64,000 bases of DNA from CAVUCH01 sp963697705 (GTDB lineage: Bacteria > Acidobacteriota > Vicinamibacteria > Vicinamibacterales > JAENWD01), in the NCBI GenBank assembly GCA_963697705.1, contig CAVOPA010000017.1:2046001-2110000 (forward strand), given 5' to 3'. Position numbers and translations under genes: made by a program. This document shows positions 46,906-56,011 of the stretch, piece after piece. Every line of letters starts with the position of its first letter. Within the stretch, counting starts at the first letter, position 1. Below the pieces are notes generated by a model. That model searched no databases and was not told where the DNA came from. It saw nothing but the letters and a program-made list of their open reading frames with translations.

Positions 46906-48318
46906 ATGCGCCTCTACAACACGCTCACACGCCGCGAGGAAGACTTCGCCCCGTCACGCGACAATACCGTGCGCATGTACACGTGCGGCCTCACCGTGTA
47001 CAACCGCGGCCACATCGGGAACTTCCGGACGTTCGTGTGCATCGACGTGCTGCGGCGGACCCTCAAATACCTGTGCGGCTTCGGCATGCACCAGGTCATG
47101 AACTTCACCGACGTCGACGATCGCACGATTGCCGGCGCGCAGCACGCCGGGATGCCGCTGCGCCAGTACACCGACCAGTTCATTGCCGCGTTCAGGGAAG
47201 ACGCCGCGGCGCTCGGGCTCGAGCCGGTGGAAGAGATGCCGCGCGCGACCGACGAGGCGAACCTGCGCGCGATGGTCGAGATGATCCAGGCGCTCGACGC
47301 GCGCGGCCACACGTATCGCAGCGAAGGGTCGATCTACTACCGCATCGCCACCTTCCCCGAGTACGGCAAGCTCGCGCGGCTCGATCAAGACGGCATCCAG
47401 CCCGGGGCGCGCATCGACAGCGATAATTACAGCAAGGAAGACGCGCGCGACTTCGTGCTGTGGAAGGCGACCAGGCCCGACGAGCCGACGTGGGATTACG
47501 GCGTCGGCCCCGGGCGTCCGGGCTGGCACATCGAGTGCTCGGCGATGGCCCTCCGGCTGCTCGGCGAGGCGCCGATCGATGTGCATGGGGGCGGGGTGGA
47601 CCTGATCTTCCCGCACCACGAAAACGAAGTGGCGCAGAGCGAAGGCGCCACCGGACGGCCGTTCTCGCGATTCTGGGTGCACACCGAGCACCTGCAGATC
47701 GACGAGCAGAAGATGTCGAAGTCGCTCGGCAACGTCTACAACGTGCGCGACGTGACCGACCGCGGCTTTCGTGCCTCGGCGCTTCGCTACCTGCTGCTCT
47801 CGATCCACTACCGCAAGCAGCTGAAATTCAGCTGGGACAACATCCAGCAGGCCGAAGAGGCGCTGCGGCGCCTGACCGACTTTCTTGCCCGCCTCGACGC
47901 CATCACCGTGGCCGGTGCGCATCCCGAGGTGCAGGCCCGTGTGGCCGGCGCGCGCGCCGCGTTTGCCGCGGCGCTCCAGGATGACCTCAACACCGCCGCC
48001 GCCCTCGGCGTGCTGTTCGATCTCGTGCGGCCGCTGAACATGGCCATCGACGTTGGCGCGCTCGGACGTGACGATGTGGCGGTTGTGAAAGATGCGTTCG
48101 CCTGGTTCGACCGCGTGCTCGGCGTGATCAGCCTGCGCCAGGCCGAAGACGCGCAGCCGAGCGAGAACGCTGCTGAAATCGAAGACCTGATCGAAGCGCG
48201 CAAGGAAGCCCGCCGCAACCGCGACTTCGCCGCCGCCGACCGCATCCGCCAGGACCTCGCCGCCCGCGGCATCCTCCTCGAGGACACGGCGGGGGGGACA
48301 CGGTGGAAACGTAAGTAG
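46906..48318 (+). CDS. cysS: Cysteinyl-tRNA synthetase
   Basis: Charges tRNA-Cys. A 470-residue class I synthetase with YTCGLTVYNRGHIGNFRTF (HIGH-type motif and zinc Cys), PGWHIECSAMA (Cys-binding zinc site), HGGGVDLIFPHHENEVAQSE and the KMSKSLGN loop. The C-terminal anticodon-binding region is complete. ATG at 46906, directly after a heptad tract; no strong Shine-Dalgarno. A tRNA-Cys gene lies 3.7 kb downstream. Confidence 0.95.
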   Translation: MRLYNTLTRREEDFAPSRDNTVRMYTCGLTVYNRGHIGNFRTFVCIDVLRRTLKYLCGFGMHQVMNFTDVDDRTIAGAQHAGMPLRQYTDQFIAAFREDAAALGLEPVEEMPRATDEANLRAMVEMIQALDARGHTYRSEGSIYYRIATFPEYGKLARLDQDGIQPGARIDSDNYSKEDARDFVLWKATRPDEPTWDYGVGPGRPGWHIECSAMALRLLGEAPIDVHGGGVDLIFPHHENEVAQSEGATGRPFSRFWVHTEHLQIDEQKMSKSLGNVYNVRDVTDRGFRASALRYLLLSIHYRKQLKFSWDNIQQAEEALRRLTDFLARLDAITVAGAHPEVQARVAGARAAFAAALQDDLNTAAALGVLFDLVRPLNMAIDVGALGRDDVAVVKDAFAWFDRVLGVISLRQAEDAQPSENAAEIEDLIEARKEARRNRDFAAADRIRQDLAARGILLEDTAGGTRWKRK

Positions 48319-48428
48319 GCTCCGGGCTCCAGGCTCCGGGCTCCTGGCCGTGTCTGGCCGCTGGCGCCATCGGCTCCTTTGAACCAGGAGCCCGACAATG
48401 CCTGAAGCCCGGAGCCCGGAGCCGAGAA
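48316..48428. repeat. Heptad inverted pair (GGCTCCG / CGGAGCC)
   Basis: GGCTCCG/GGCTCCA/GGCTCCT units (48319-48347) and CGGAGCC units (48385-48425) flank about 40 bases between cysS and the aminotransferase gene. The left arm starts at the cysS stop codon. Confidence 0.9.
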
Positions 48429-48438
48429 GGATCACGAT

Positions 48439-49770
48439 ATGACCGCCCCCGACATCAAGACCCCGCTGCCTGGCCCGCGCGCTGCCGATCTCATCGCGCG
48501 CGATGCGCGGCATGTGTCTCCGTCCTACACACGTGGCTATCCACTCGTCATGGCCGGCGGACAAGGGGCCGTGGTCGAGGACGTGGACGGCAACCGCTTC
48601 CTCGACTGCGCCGCAGGTATCGCCGTGAACGCGACGGGGCACTCGCACCCCGAGGTGGTCAAGGCGATCGTCGACCAGGCGCAGCGTTTCCTGCACATGT
48701 CGGGCACCGACTTCTACTACGAGCCACAAGTGCGGCTCGCGGAGGAGATGGCGTCGATTGCGCCGATGGACGGTCCGGTCCGGTCGTTCTTTGGCAACTC
48801 CGGAACCGAGGCGGTCGAGGCTTCGCTGAAGCTCGCCAAGTGGTACACGAAGCGGCACAACATCATCGCCTTCCTCGGATCGTTCCATGGTCGGACCATG
48901 GGCGCGCTCTCGCTGACGTCGAGCAAGGGCCTGCAGCGAAAAGGCTTCGGCCCGATGGTTCCAGGCGTGTACCATGCGCCGTACGCCAACTGCTATCGCT
49001 GTCCGGTGAACCTGAGGCCGGACTCCTGCTGCGGCGAGTGCGTGGACGTGATCGAGGAGCAGATTCTGGTGCACCTCGTCTCGCCCGACGAAGTGGCCGC
49101 AATTGTCGTCGAGCCGATCCAGGGAGAGGGTGGCTACGTGGTGCCGCCGGCGGTGTTTCATGAGCGGCTCCGCGCACTGGCCAGCCGCCACGGCATGCTG
49201 CTGGTCGCGGACGAAGTGCAGTCGGGGATGGGCCGCACGGGGAAGATGTTCGCGATGGAGCATTACGGCGTGCAGCCCGACATCGTCGCGTGCGCGAAAG
49301 GGATCGCATCGGGCATGCCGCTCGGCGTGTGCGTCGCTCGCGCCGAGGTGATGTCATGGCCGCCCGGGGCCCACGCGAGCACGTTCGGCGGCAACCCGGT
49401 GTCGTGCGCGGCGGCGATTGCGACGATCGCGCTGCTGAAGCGCGAGCTGATGCGGAACGCGGCGGAGGTCGGCGCCTATCTGCTGGAAGGACTGAAGGGG
49501 CTGGCGGACAAGCACCCTCTCATCGGAGATGTCCGCGGCAAGGGCCTGATGATCGGCATCGAGTGCGTGCGCGACCGCGTGACGAAGGAGCGCGCCGTGG
49601 AGGAGCGCGATGCGGTGGTGGACGCCGCCTTCTACAAGGGTCTGCTCGTGCTCGGCGCGGGCAAGAACACAATCCGGATCTCGCCGCCGCTGGTGCTCAC
49701 CCGCGCCCAGGCCGATACCGCAATCGGGATTCTCGACGCGGCGTTCACGGAGGTGGGGAAGCGGGGATGA
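48439..49770 (+). CDS. Class III PLP-dependent aminotransferase (acetylornithine/4-aminobutyrate type)
   Basis: A 443-residue pyridoxal-phosphate enzyme. Visible motifs: GNRFLDCAAGIAVNATGH, FGNSGTEAVEASLKLA, HGRTMGALSLTSSK, EPIQGEGGYVVPP, LVADEVQSGMGRTGK (PLP Asp) and the Lys of ACAKGIASGMPLG that forms the Schiff base. It has an extra Cys-rich stretch, NCYRCPVNLRPDSCCGEC, as in archaeal-type family members. It may act on ornithine, acetylornithine, leucine or GABA. AAGGA lies upstream of the ATG. Confidence 0.88.
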   Translation: MTAPDIKTPLPGPRAADLIARDARHVSPSYTRGYPLVMAGGQGAVVEDVDGNRFLDCAAGIAVNATGHSHPEVVKAIVDQAQRFLHMSGTDFYYEPQVRLAEEMASIAPMDGPVRSFFGNSGTEAVEASLKLAKWYTKRHNIIAFLGSFHGRTMGALSLTSSKGLQRKGFGPMVPGVYHAPYANCYRCPVNLRPDSCCGECVDVIEEQILVHLVSPDEVAAIVVEPIQGEGGYVVPPAVFHERLRALASRHGMLLVADEVQSGMGRTGKMFAMEHYGVQPDIVACAKGIASGMPLGVCVARAEVMSWPPGAHASTFGGNPVSCAAAIATIALLKRELMRNAAEVGAYLLEGLKGLADKHPLIGDVRGKGLMIGIECVRDRVTKERAVEERDAVVDAAFYKGLLVLGAGKNTIRISPPLVLTRAQADTAIGILDAAFTEVGKRG

Positions 49771-49771
49771 G

Positions 49772-50000
49772 GGGCGGCTGGAGGCTGGAGGCTGGAGGCT
49801 GGGGCTAGGGGCTGAAGGCTAAGGGCTAATGGCTGAAGGCCAGGACTGCCCATCGGCTCGGGCTGAGTGCCAAAGGTACGGCCGGGGCGTTCGGAAGGGT
49901 CCGGTCGCGCGGGGCGTCTGCCGGCACGCGTCGGTTGCGGCGCCGTTAGCCCTCGGCCCTCAGCCCTTAGCCCTCAGCTCTTAGCCCTTGGCCAAGAGCC
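49772..50000. repeat. Large heptad inverted pair (mixed GGCTGGA/GGCTAAG families)
   Basis: G-rich arm at 49778-49842 (four GGCTGGA, then GGCTAGG, GGCTGAA, GGCTAAG units); C-rich arm at 49948-49992 (CCCTCGG, CCCTCAG, CCCTTAG units). About 100 unrelated bases lie between the arms. Confidence 0.9.
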
Positions 50001-50007
50001 CCTTCCC

Positions 50008-50382
50008 TCATTCATCCGCCATGAACGCTCCCGGGAACACCGTGATCGCGGCCTTGCCGTCTCCGTCTACCGCGACCGAGACGACGTCGAAGCGGCAGGA
50101 GCGGGCGTGTGGGCGCCGCCGAGCGAGGTAGTCGGAGGCCATCAGGACGATCTGCCGGCGCTTGCGGGGCGTGACGGCTTCGACGGGGATGCCGTATCGA
50201 GCGGATCGGCGCGTTTTCACCTCGACGAAGACCAGCGCCGTGCCGTCGCGCGCGACGACGTCGATTTCGCCAGCCCGGGTGCGGTAGCGGCGATCAACAA
50301 TTGCGTACCCGCGGCGCAGCAATTCGTCGCAGGCGAGATCTTCCCCGGATTTTCCCAGCGCGCAGTGCTGTGACGTCGCCAT
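50008..50382 (-). CDS. YraN/UPF0102 nuclease-like protein
   Basis: A 124-residue protein of the YraN family (PD-(D/E)XK fold). Motifs: GEDLACDELLRRGYAIVDRRYR, RAGEIDVVARDGTALVFVEVKTR (Asp...E-x-K active site), and PRKRRQIVLMASDYLARR. A nuclease or Holliday-junction-related role has been proposed for the family, but not proven. The ATG at 50382 matches the usual N-terminus; the longer open frame upstream is repeat DNA. Confidence 0.88.
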   Translation of the reverse strand: MATSQHCALGKSGEDLACDELLRRGYAIVDRRYRTRAGEIDVVARDGTALVFVEVKTRRSARYGIPVEAVTPRKRRQIVLMASDYLARRRPHARSCRFDVVSVAVDGDGKAAITVFPGAFMADE

Positions 50383-50425
50383 GCGCGGTTGGCTGAGCAA
50401 GCCCCGCGCCGCTGAACGCTCGCCT

Positions 50426-50566
50426 GGAGATCTCGCGTAGTGCCCGGCGTTAGCCGGGCCGGGAGATCTCGCGTAGTGCCCGGTGTTAGCCGCCCGGAGA
50501 TCTCGCGTAGTGCCCGGCGTTAGCCGCCCCGGAGATCTCGCGTAGTGCCCGGCTTTAGCCGGGCCC
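50426..50566. repeat. Four tandem ~35-bp repeats
   Basis: Four units of 34-36 bp start with GGAGATCTCGCGTAGTGCCC; each has the palindrome GAGATCTC and a CCCGGCGTTAGCCGGG-type hairpin. A degraded fifth unit follows at 50577-50601. There are no spacers, so this is not a CRISPR array. It lies between divergent yraN and galT. Confidence 0.9.
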
Positions 50567-50664
50567 TTGAATCGTCCGGTAGCGCCCTGCGTCAGCCGGC
50601 CATGGAGTATTGACGACATGTCATGTGAGCCGCACGCCGGTGAGCGCGCGCACCCCGGATTCCG

Positions 50665-51669
50665 ATGCCTGAACTGAGAAAGGATCCGGTCACCGGCCGC
50701 TGGGTGATCATCTCCACCGAGCGCCGCAAGCGCCCGAGCGACTTCCGCCTCGAGAACCGGCCGTTCGAGCCCGCGTCGTTCTGCCCCTTCTGCGAGGGCA
50801 ATGAGCCCTATACCCCGCGCGAGGTGTTGTCGTACCGGCGCGGCGGCAACGCGAACGGGCCCGGGTGGGACGTGCGCGTCGTGCCGAACAAGTTCCCGGC
50901 GCTCGAAGTGGAGGGCACGCTCGATCGCCAGGCCGAAGGGCTGTTCGACAAGATGAGCGGCGTCGGTGCGCACGAGGTGATCATCGAGACGCCCGAGCAC
51001 AACCAGTCGCTCGCCACGCTGCCCGTCGTTGCCATCGAGCGGGTGTTGTGGGCGTTTCGGGAACGTGTGCTCGACCTGAAGCAGGACACGCGGTTCCGGT
51101 CGATTCTGATCTTCAAGAACCACGGAATCACGGCGGGTGCGGCGCTGGAACACCCGCACTCGCAGCTCATCGCGCTGCCCATCGTCCCGCGCAACGTGCG
51201 TGACGAGGTCGAAGGAGCGCGGGCACATTTCGAGTTGAAGGAGCGCTGCGTGTTCTGCGACATCGTGCGGCAGGAGCAGGACTCGCGGACGCGCGTCATC
51301 GCGGAGAACGCGGAGTTCCTGGCCGTGTCGCCGTATGCGCCGCGGTTTGCGTTCGAGACGTGGCTCGTGCCGAAGCGCCACGGATCAGCGTTCGAGGACG
51401 CTCCGCGCCACGAGTACGAGAGCCTCGCGCGGATGCTGAAGGAGACGCTGCAGCGGATGAACCGGGCCCTGCTGTCGCCGCCCTACAATCTGATCATCCA
51501 CAGCGCCCCGTTCCAGACGCCGGGCCTCGAGTCGGTGTACCACTGGCACCTGGAGCTGATGCCGAAGCTGACCAAGGTGGCGGGCTTCGAGTGGGGGACG
51601 GGGTTCTACATCAATCCGACGTCGCCTGAGGAGGCTGCTCAGGTGCTGCGGGAGGCTGAGCCGGGGTAG
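50665..51669 (+). CDS. galT: Galactose-1-phosphate uridylyltransferase
   Basis: A 334-residue HIT-superfamily enzyme of the Leloir pathway: transfers UMP between UDP-glucose and galactose-1-phosphate. Signatures: LRKDPVTGRWVIISTERRKR, FCPFCEGNE (zinc Cys pair), ALEHPHSQLIALPI with the active-site His-Pro-His, CVFCDIV, and YHWHLELMP. The length is normal. ATG at 50665 without a clear Shine-Dalgarno. galK/galE are not adjacent, so the activity is by family. Confidence 0.88.
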   Translation: MPELRKDPVTGRWVIISTERRKRPSDFRLENRPFEPASFCPFCEGNEPYTPREVLSYRRGGNANGPGWDVRVVPNKFPALEVEGTLDRQAEGLFDKMSGVGAHEVIIETPEHNQSLATLPVVAIERVLWAFRERVLDLKQDTRFRSILIFKNHGITAGAALEHPHSQLIALPIVPRNVRDEVEGARAHFELKERCVFCDIVRQEQDSRTRVIAENAEFLAVSPYAPRFAFETWLVPKRHGSAFEDAPRHEYESLARMLKETLQRMNRALLSPPYNLIIHSAPFQTPGLESVYHWHLELMPKLTKVAGFEWGTGFYINPTSPEEAAQVLREAEPG

Positions 51670-51685
51670 GGGGCGGGTTGTGGCT

Positions 51686-51825
51686 TTCAGACTTCGGGCT
51701 CCAGGCTCCAGGCTCCGGACTCCGGGCGCGGTCCTGGCTCACGGCGACCCTGGCGGGGGCCGATCGACTGGAGCCGACGAGCCCGGGAGCCTGGAGCCGG
51801 GAGCCCGGAGCCCGCCTCGGAATCT
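51686..51825. repeat. Heptad inverted pair (GGCTCCA / CTGGAGCC)
   Basis: G-rich arm at 51691-51728 and inverted arm at 51770-51820 (GGAGCCT/GGAGCCC units) lie between galT and tRNA-Gly. Confidence 0.85.
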
Positions 51826-51878
51826 TGCTGGTCCGGCGCGCCGTGTGGTACATTCCGTCTTCGCGGATCACGACGCGG

Positions 51879-51953
51879 GCGGGAATAACTCAGTGGTAGA
51901 GTGCGACCTTGCCAAGGTCGAAGTCGCGGGTTCGAATCCCGTTTCCCGCTCCA
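51879..51953 (+). tRNA. tRNA-Gly (GCC)
   Basis: A complete cloverleaf: acceptor GCGGGAA/TTCCCGC with T as the discriminator base, anticodon loop CTTGCCA with anticodon GCC, T-loop GGTTCGAATCC, and encoded CCA. TACATT about 30 bases upstream may be a -10 box. Confidence 0.97.
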
Positions 51954-52047
51954 ACCTTCGCCCGGACTCCGGGGGAGGTTGCCCCGCCGCAGCGGCGATG
52001 CCGCGGAGGCGGGTCCTCATGCCGGCCCACCCCAGGAAGTCCCGATC

Positions 52048-52121
<74 letters not shown>

Positions 52122-52158
52122 AAATTACTTAGCATTTGTCAGTGTTTCGCCTTCGCTC

Positions 52159-53337
52159 TCAGGCGACACTGACCCCCGGCTGTCCCTTTCTTGTCCCTGT
52201 CAGCCCGCGGAGCTGATGCGCGGCTGTCCGCAGGTCGCCGTCCGAGACGATGTTGTAGCGTTCGAAGATCGAGCGCGGTCTTGTGCCCGGTGAGCTTCAT
52301 CGCCACGCGCTCAGGGACACCGCGACGGACCATGTTGCGGACGGCCGTCCGCCGCAGGTCGTGCGGAATGCGGCCAGGACAGCCGGCCGCCCGGCAGGCT
52401 GCCGCCCATGCCTTCGTGAATGCCCGGATTGGCTTCGGCTGCTTCGTCCCGCCGCGCTTCTCAGCGACCAGCCGGAAGAACACCCAAGGCGCGATCTGGC
52501 CAGTCTGCTTGAGCCGTAGGTGCTCGGCGTGCTGCACCTCGAGCAGCGCCCGCAGGTCGTCCGTCATCGGGAACACGCGGCCCTCGCCGGTTCTTCGTCG
52601 TGCCCGCGTCGAGCCGCACCTCGCCGGCAGGGAAGTCCACGTTCCGCCATTCGAGCGGCAGGATCTCGCTGGTGACGCGCCAGCCCGTGATGTAGGCGAA
52701 TTCGACCACGGGACGCAGCGCCTCCGGCAGATGCGCCTGCACGCTGGCGAACTGCGTCCGGCTCGAAGAACCCGGTTCGCGCGTTGTCTTCGCGCAGCAG
52801 CGGGATGTGCGGCTTGTGGAGCAGCTTGCCCGCCTGCATGGCGAGACTGAAGATTCGTTTCAGGATCGTCAGCTCGCGGTTGATCTCGCCGTTGGAGACT
52901 CCCGTGATGGTGCGCCGCTGTTCCGATACGCGCCTGATCGTGCCGTCCTTCCGTTTCGTGTCGTATGCCCGCCGCACCTGTTCCGTCTCGCCCTGACGGT
53001 TGACGATGTAGGCGCGGACCTCGGCCGTCGTGATGGCGGTCATGCGTCGCCCTCCAAAGAACGGCTGTAGGTGCTTCGCAATGCGCCGCTCGACTTCATC
53101 AAGCGATCGCTTCCCGTTCGTGCGGTAGTCATTCACCACGTCAGCCGCGGCCTCCTCGAACCGCAGCCGCCCGATCTTCGGTGTGACGGGTAGGCCGTGG
53201 GCGCCGTCGCCCTCGCGGAGCTTCAGCAGGGTGATCGCATCGCCCTTCTTCGCGCTGCCGGAGCTTTCCTCGAACCGCTGGCCGTTGCGGTAGTGGCGAA
53301 TCCACCACACGCGCCCGCGCTGCCTCAGTTCGCCCAC
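52159..53337 (-). CDS. Tyrosine recombinase/integrase, three frameshifts
   Basis: Site-specific recombinase for integration at tRNA-Cys. N-terminal arm-binding/SAM-like part (GELRQRGRVWWIRHYRNG, TTAEVRAYIV) and a catalytic domain with Arg in YITGWRVTSEI, HDLRR (His-x-x-Arg), TGHKT (His) and Tyr in FERYNIVSDGD. All five catalytic residues are present. Three single-base insertions (near 52275, 52588 and 52756) break the frame; because there are three, total length stays a multiple of three and joining gives about 391 residues. GTG start with GGGAGGG upstream. Confidence 0.88.
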
Positions 53338-53719
53338 TTGGCCCTCCCTCTCGGCTGGAACGTCACTTGAACCTCTTTAGTAGCCAATTCGTTGCCAGCA
53401 CTGTGACGGCTTCGTGAGCGGCTGTGAACGCCCTGAACAGGAAAGTCAGAGACTCGTCGAGGAACTCTCTCTCCGTTCGTTGCCCCTTGTTCCTGGTCAT
53501 CGCCACTGCCACCAGCTCATACGCGAACGGCATGCGGATGTCCGCCGATCTATCACTCGTTTTGTAGAGTTCAACCGTGCCCACGGTCGTTTCCGATATG
53601 GCGTCCACCGCATATCGCGCGGCGTCGTCGTGAAAGTGACCGCCGACATCATTTCGCCATTCCGCAAGGAATTCGTGCATGCCGCGGAATGCACTTCCGG
53701 CGGCATCCCAATGCTTTAG

Positions 53720-54736
53720 GATGCTGCTGAAAAACGGCCGATCATGAGCATTTGCGTGTTCATCGCGTCGACGACTGGTCTTAGTAGCGGTCGTGGTGCG
53801 CCGGCAGCCGGCCGTTCTGCCGAGTGCGACGCCCTCGATGAAGACACGTCGCGCCGGTCATGGCGTACTTGGCAGCAGCTTCGGCAGCCGAATCAAATTG
53901 AAGGCCGCGCTCGCGAAGACGAACAGCCAGTCCACCTTGGGCAGCCCCCGCAGCTTCACCTTCCGCATCCAGGCGATCGTCTTCAGCCATCCGAACGCCG
54001 GTTCGATCCGCGGGCGCGCATGCTGACTCATCGCGTACCCGTCGTGCCGCGTCGTGCGCGGATCAATCGCGCTGCCACCCGGCCGACGCAGGTTCTGCGT
54101 GACGTGCGGCGTCACGTGCAACTCGCGCATCAGCCCGACGAACTGCGGGTCGTCGTAGGCCTTGTCCGCGCCCACGGTGCGGCGGCGCGCCGGCGCCCGC
54201 TGCCACTGGGCGAGCATCAGGACGGTCGCCCCCTCCCGCTCGCCAAAGCCGTCCGCCACCGTCGCCATCGCGTCGGCGATCAGGCCGTGGCGGTTCTCGA
54301 TCAACAGATGCCCGAGATACGCCAGGCGCGACTCGGCACCGTTCGACTTCCGATACAGGCGCGCGTCTGGATCCGTCGTCGACGCATGCGTGTCGTTCTT
54401 CCGCGATTGGCCGCGAAAATCGCGCCCGTCGCCGTCGGGGCCGCCGTCTTTCCGCTGAAAACTCTTCTGACTCGCCCAGGCCTCGATCAGCGTGCCGTCG
54501 ACGGTGAAGTGCTCGTCCGACATCAAGGCCTGCGCCCGGTCCACGATCTGCCGGAAGAAGCTCCGGGCGATGTCCTGATTCAGCACGGTCGCGATTCTTG
54601 CTGAAACACGCGCTGCTCCGTCGAGACGTAACTGAACATCGCATCGGGCTGACGATCGTCTCCTCGCATGCGCGCCATAGTGTACGCGATCGACGATCTG
54701 TCGATCCCCTAAATTGAGGGGTTTTTCAGCAACCTC
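53720..54736 (-). mobile_element. IS5-family insertion sequence, 1017 bp, internally deleted
   Basis: Ends match over 14 of 16 bases: GATGCTGCTGAAAAAC (left) and GAGGTTGCTGAAAAAC (right, inverted). The target duplication is TTAG on both sides (53716-53719 and 54737-54740), fitting the YTAR target of IS5 elements. It carries one broken transposase and is probably not able to move by itself. Confidence 0.9.
53858..54678 (-). pseudogene. IS5-type transposase, internally deleted and frameshifted
   Basis: The N-terminus DDRQPDAMFSYVSTEQRVF jumps directly to FSKNRDR-VLNQDIARSFF in another frame; about 90 residues of the family are missing between them. The rest holds the DDE catalytic core: HFTVDGTLIEAWAS (Asp), VGADKAYDDPQFV (Asp) and RPRIEPAFGWLK (Glu), ending LPKLLPSTP. 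The intact C-terminal frame covers 53858-54586. Confidence 0.88.
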
Positions 54737-55122
54737 TTAGAGCGTCAGCAGGAAGGGTCGTCTTGAACCGCTTGAATTCCCGATTCAAGTTCAGCTTGTG
54801 GATAGCGCCGTCGATTTCCGTAAAGGTTGCAAGCGTGCGGCGTACGAAGTAAAACCGCCGTGGATCTCTACCGAGTCGATCAAGCTCCTCGATTCGTTCG
54901 GCTTCGGCGCCGTCGAATTCCAGCCGCAGGTCTTCGTAGAGCACGAACAGCCTTGCGAACTGCACGTGCATGTCTCGTTCATCGTCGGAGGACGACCGGA
55001 ATATCGCCGCGACGGATCTGAACCGACTCCGCGACTTCACCGATGTCACTGCACCCGCCCGCTTGCCAGTCCGTGCGCCTCAAGCAGCGCCCGTTCCTCC
55101 GGCGTGCTCTACATGGTGGTCA

Positions 55123-55218
55123 CTAAAGCCTCGACACCACGTACGCGATGAGCACGCATACGAACACGGCGACGACGATGACCAGCTCCACGCGCTGAAG
55201 TCGTCGATCGGACTCCAT
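55123..55218 (-). CDS. Single-pass membrane micro-protein (31 aa)
   Basis: MESDRRLQRVELVIVVAVFV and a hydrophobic end form one membrane helix after a charged N-terminus. Its ATG overlaps the stop of the upstream gene (TGATG at 55216-55220), which suggests translational coupling. No family recognised. Confidence 0.5.
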   Translation of the reverse strand: MESDRRLQRVELVIVVAVFVCVLIAYVVSRL

Positions 55219-55427
55219 CACGCCCATCCCTTCCCCTCGAACGCCGCTCGCGTGTCTGCAATCGCGCCGGACAGTTCCGCCTGCTCGTGTGAGCGGTACA
55301 ACCGTGTGCGCCGCAGCTCGCCGTCCACCGTCAGCACGATCTCGGCGCCGATGCCGGGCACGGCGCGCAGGACGATCGCGGCCTCGCTCGTGCCCTTCCT
55401 AAGCGTCCAGATTCGCTGCGGCAGCAA
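55218..55427 (-). CDS. Small protein of unknown function (69 aa)
   Basis: A 69-residue soluble protein with IWTLRKGTSEAAIVLRAVPG and a C-terminal helix ELSGAIADTRAAFEGKGW. It looks like a small beta-rich protein with an amphipathic C-terminal helix. Its stop overlaps the next start (TGATG). Function unknown. Confidence 0.5.
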   Translation of the reverse strand: MLPQRIWTLRKGTSEAAIVLRAVPGIGAEIVLTVDGELRRTRLYRSHEQAELSGAIADTRAAFEGKGWA

Positions 55428-55470
55428 GTCATCGTGTTCGGCGCACGCCTGGACGACGCGCGCTCACCAA

Positions 55471-55713
55471 TCAGCGTTCATCATATGCTTCACCTTCGCT
55501 CGATAAAGCGCGCCTGCGCTCGGGGCCGTCATGTGCAGAGACTTTTGGCGATCGCCGATCGGTGATACTCCACTGCGCGCCGCATCGTTCACACACGAAC
55601 CATACCTTGCCAGCTTCGACTAGGCCCGTTCGGACAGCCGTCGATCCGCAGGACGGGCATTGCTGCACATGGCGCCCTGACGGTCGCTCAGCGTCATCAT
55701 TCAGCCCCGACAT
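55471..55713 (-). CDS. Zinc-ribbon protein (80 aa)
   Basis: CPSCGSTAVRTGLVEAG and VWFVCERCGAQW give a C-x2-C...C-x2-C zinc ribbon; the rest is charged and probably disordered. It resembles the ribbon protein at 58715 in layout (CP.CGS...C..CG..W). The function is unknown; nucleic-acid or protein contact is inferred. Confidence 0.65.
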   Translation of the reverse strand: MSGLNDDAERPSGRHVQQCPSCGSTAVRTGLVEAGKVWFVCERCGAQWSITDRRSPKVSAHDGPERRRALSSEGEAYDER

Positions 55714-55870
55714 GTTGGCCTCCGTCGTGTGAGAGCCGGCGGACTGCAGGCGTGCGAAAATGCGCGGCAGGCCATCGGCAGTTCACGCTGCTGACGTGCT
55801 CAGGGGTGCCGGTCCGCGTTGACGCGCGGCCGACGCCCCGACTATACGCTCGACCGTTCGCATTCGCAAA

Positions 55871-56011
55871 ATGTCGTCCCTCGATCCCGACTACACGCCG
55901 CGCACGTTCGTAAACGGACAGGGGCGGGCGGCTCAGGTGTTCGAGCACCAGAGCGACGCCCTGCGCTGGGCCCAAGAACAGCGAGTAATGAAAGCCGGCG
56001 ACGCTCGGTGA
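55871..56011 (+). CDS. Possible small ORF (46 aa)
   Basis: MSSLDPDYTPRTFVNGQGRA and EHQSDALRWAQEQRVMKAGD look like a real small protein (a strand-rich start, then an amphipathic helix), but there is no Shine-Dalgarno and no family is recognised. Confidence 0.3.
   Translation: MSSLDPDYTPRTFVNGQGRAAQVFEHQSDALRWAQEQRVMKAGDAR

Larger units (their letters stand above)
53363..55049 (-). pseudogene. Gene of unknown function split by an IS5-type insertion
   Basis: The 5' part (55049-54740) encodes an Arg-rich N-terminus, RLFVLYEDLRLEFDGAEA, RRFYFVRRTLATFTE and NREFKRFKTTLPADAL. The 3' part (53719-53363) continues KHWDAAGSAFRGMHEFLAEW, RNDVGGHFHDDAARYAVDA and ends NWLLKRFK. Removing the IS and one TTAG copy joins the frames exactly, giving about 220 residues. 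The family, an abundant hypothetical with a conserved RNDVGGHF-type motif, has no known function to me. The GTG at 55049 overlaps an upstream stop. Confidence 0.75.

Noticed and set aside
50426..50566. CRISPR array
   Set aside because: The four units follow one another without unique spacers, each unit has two palindromes, and no cas genes are near.
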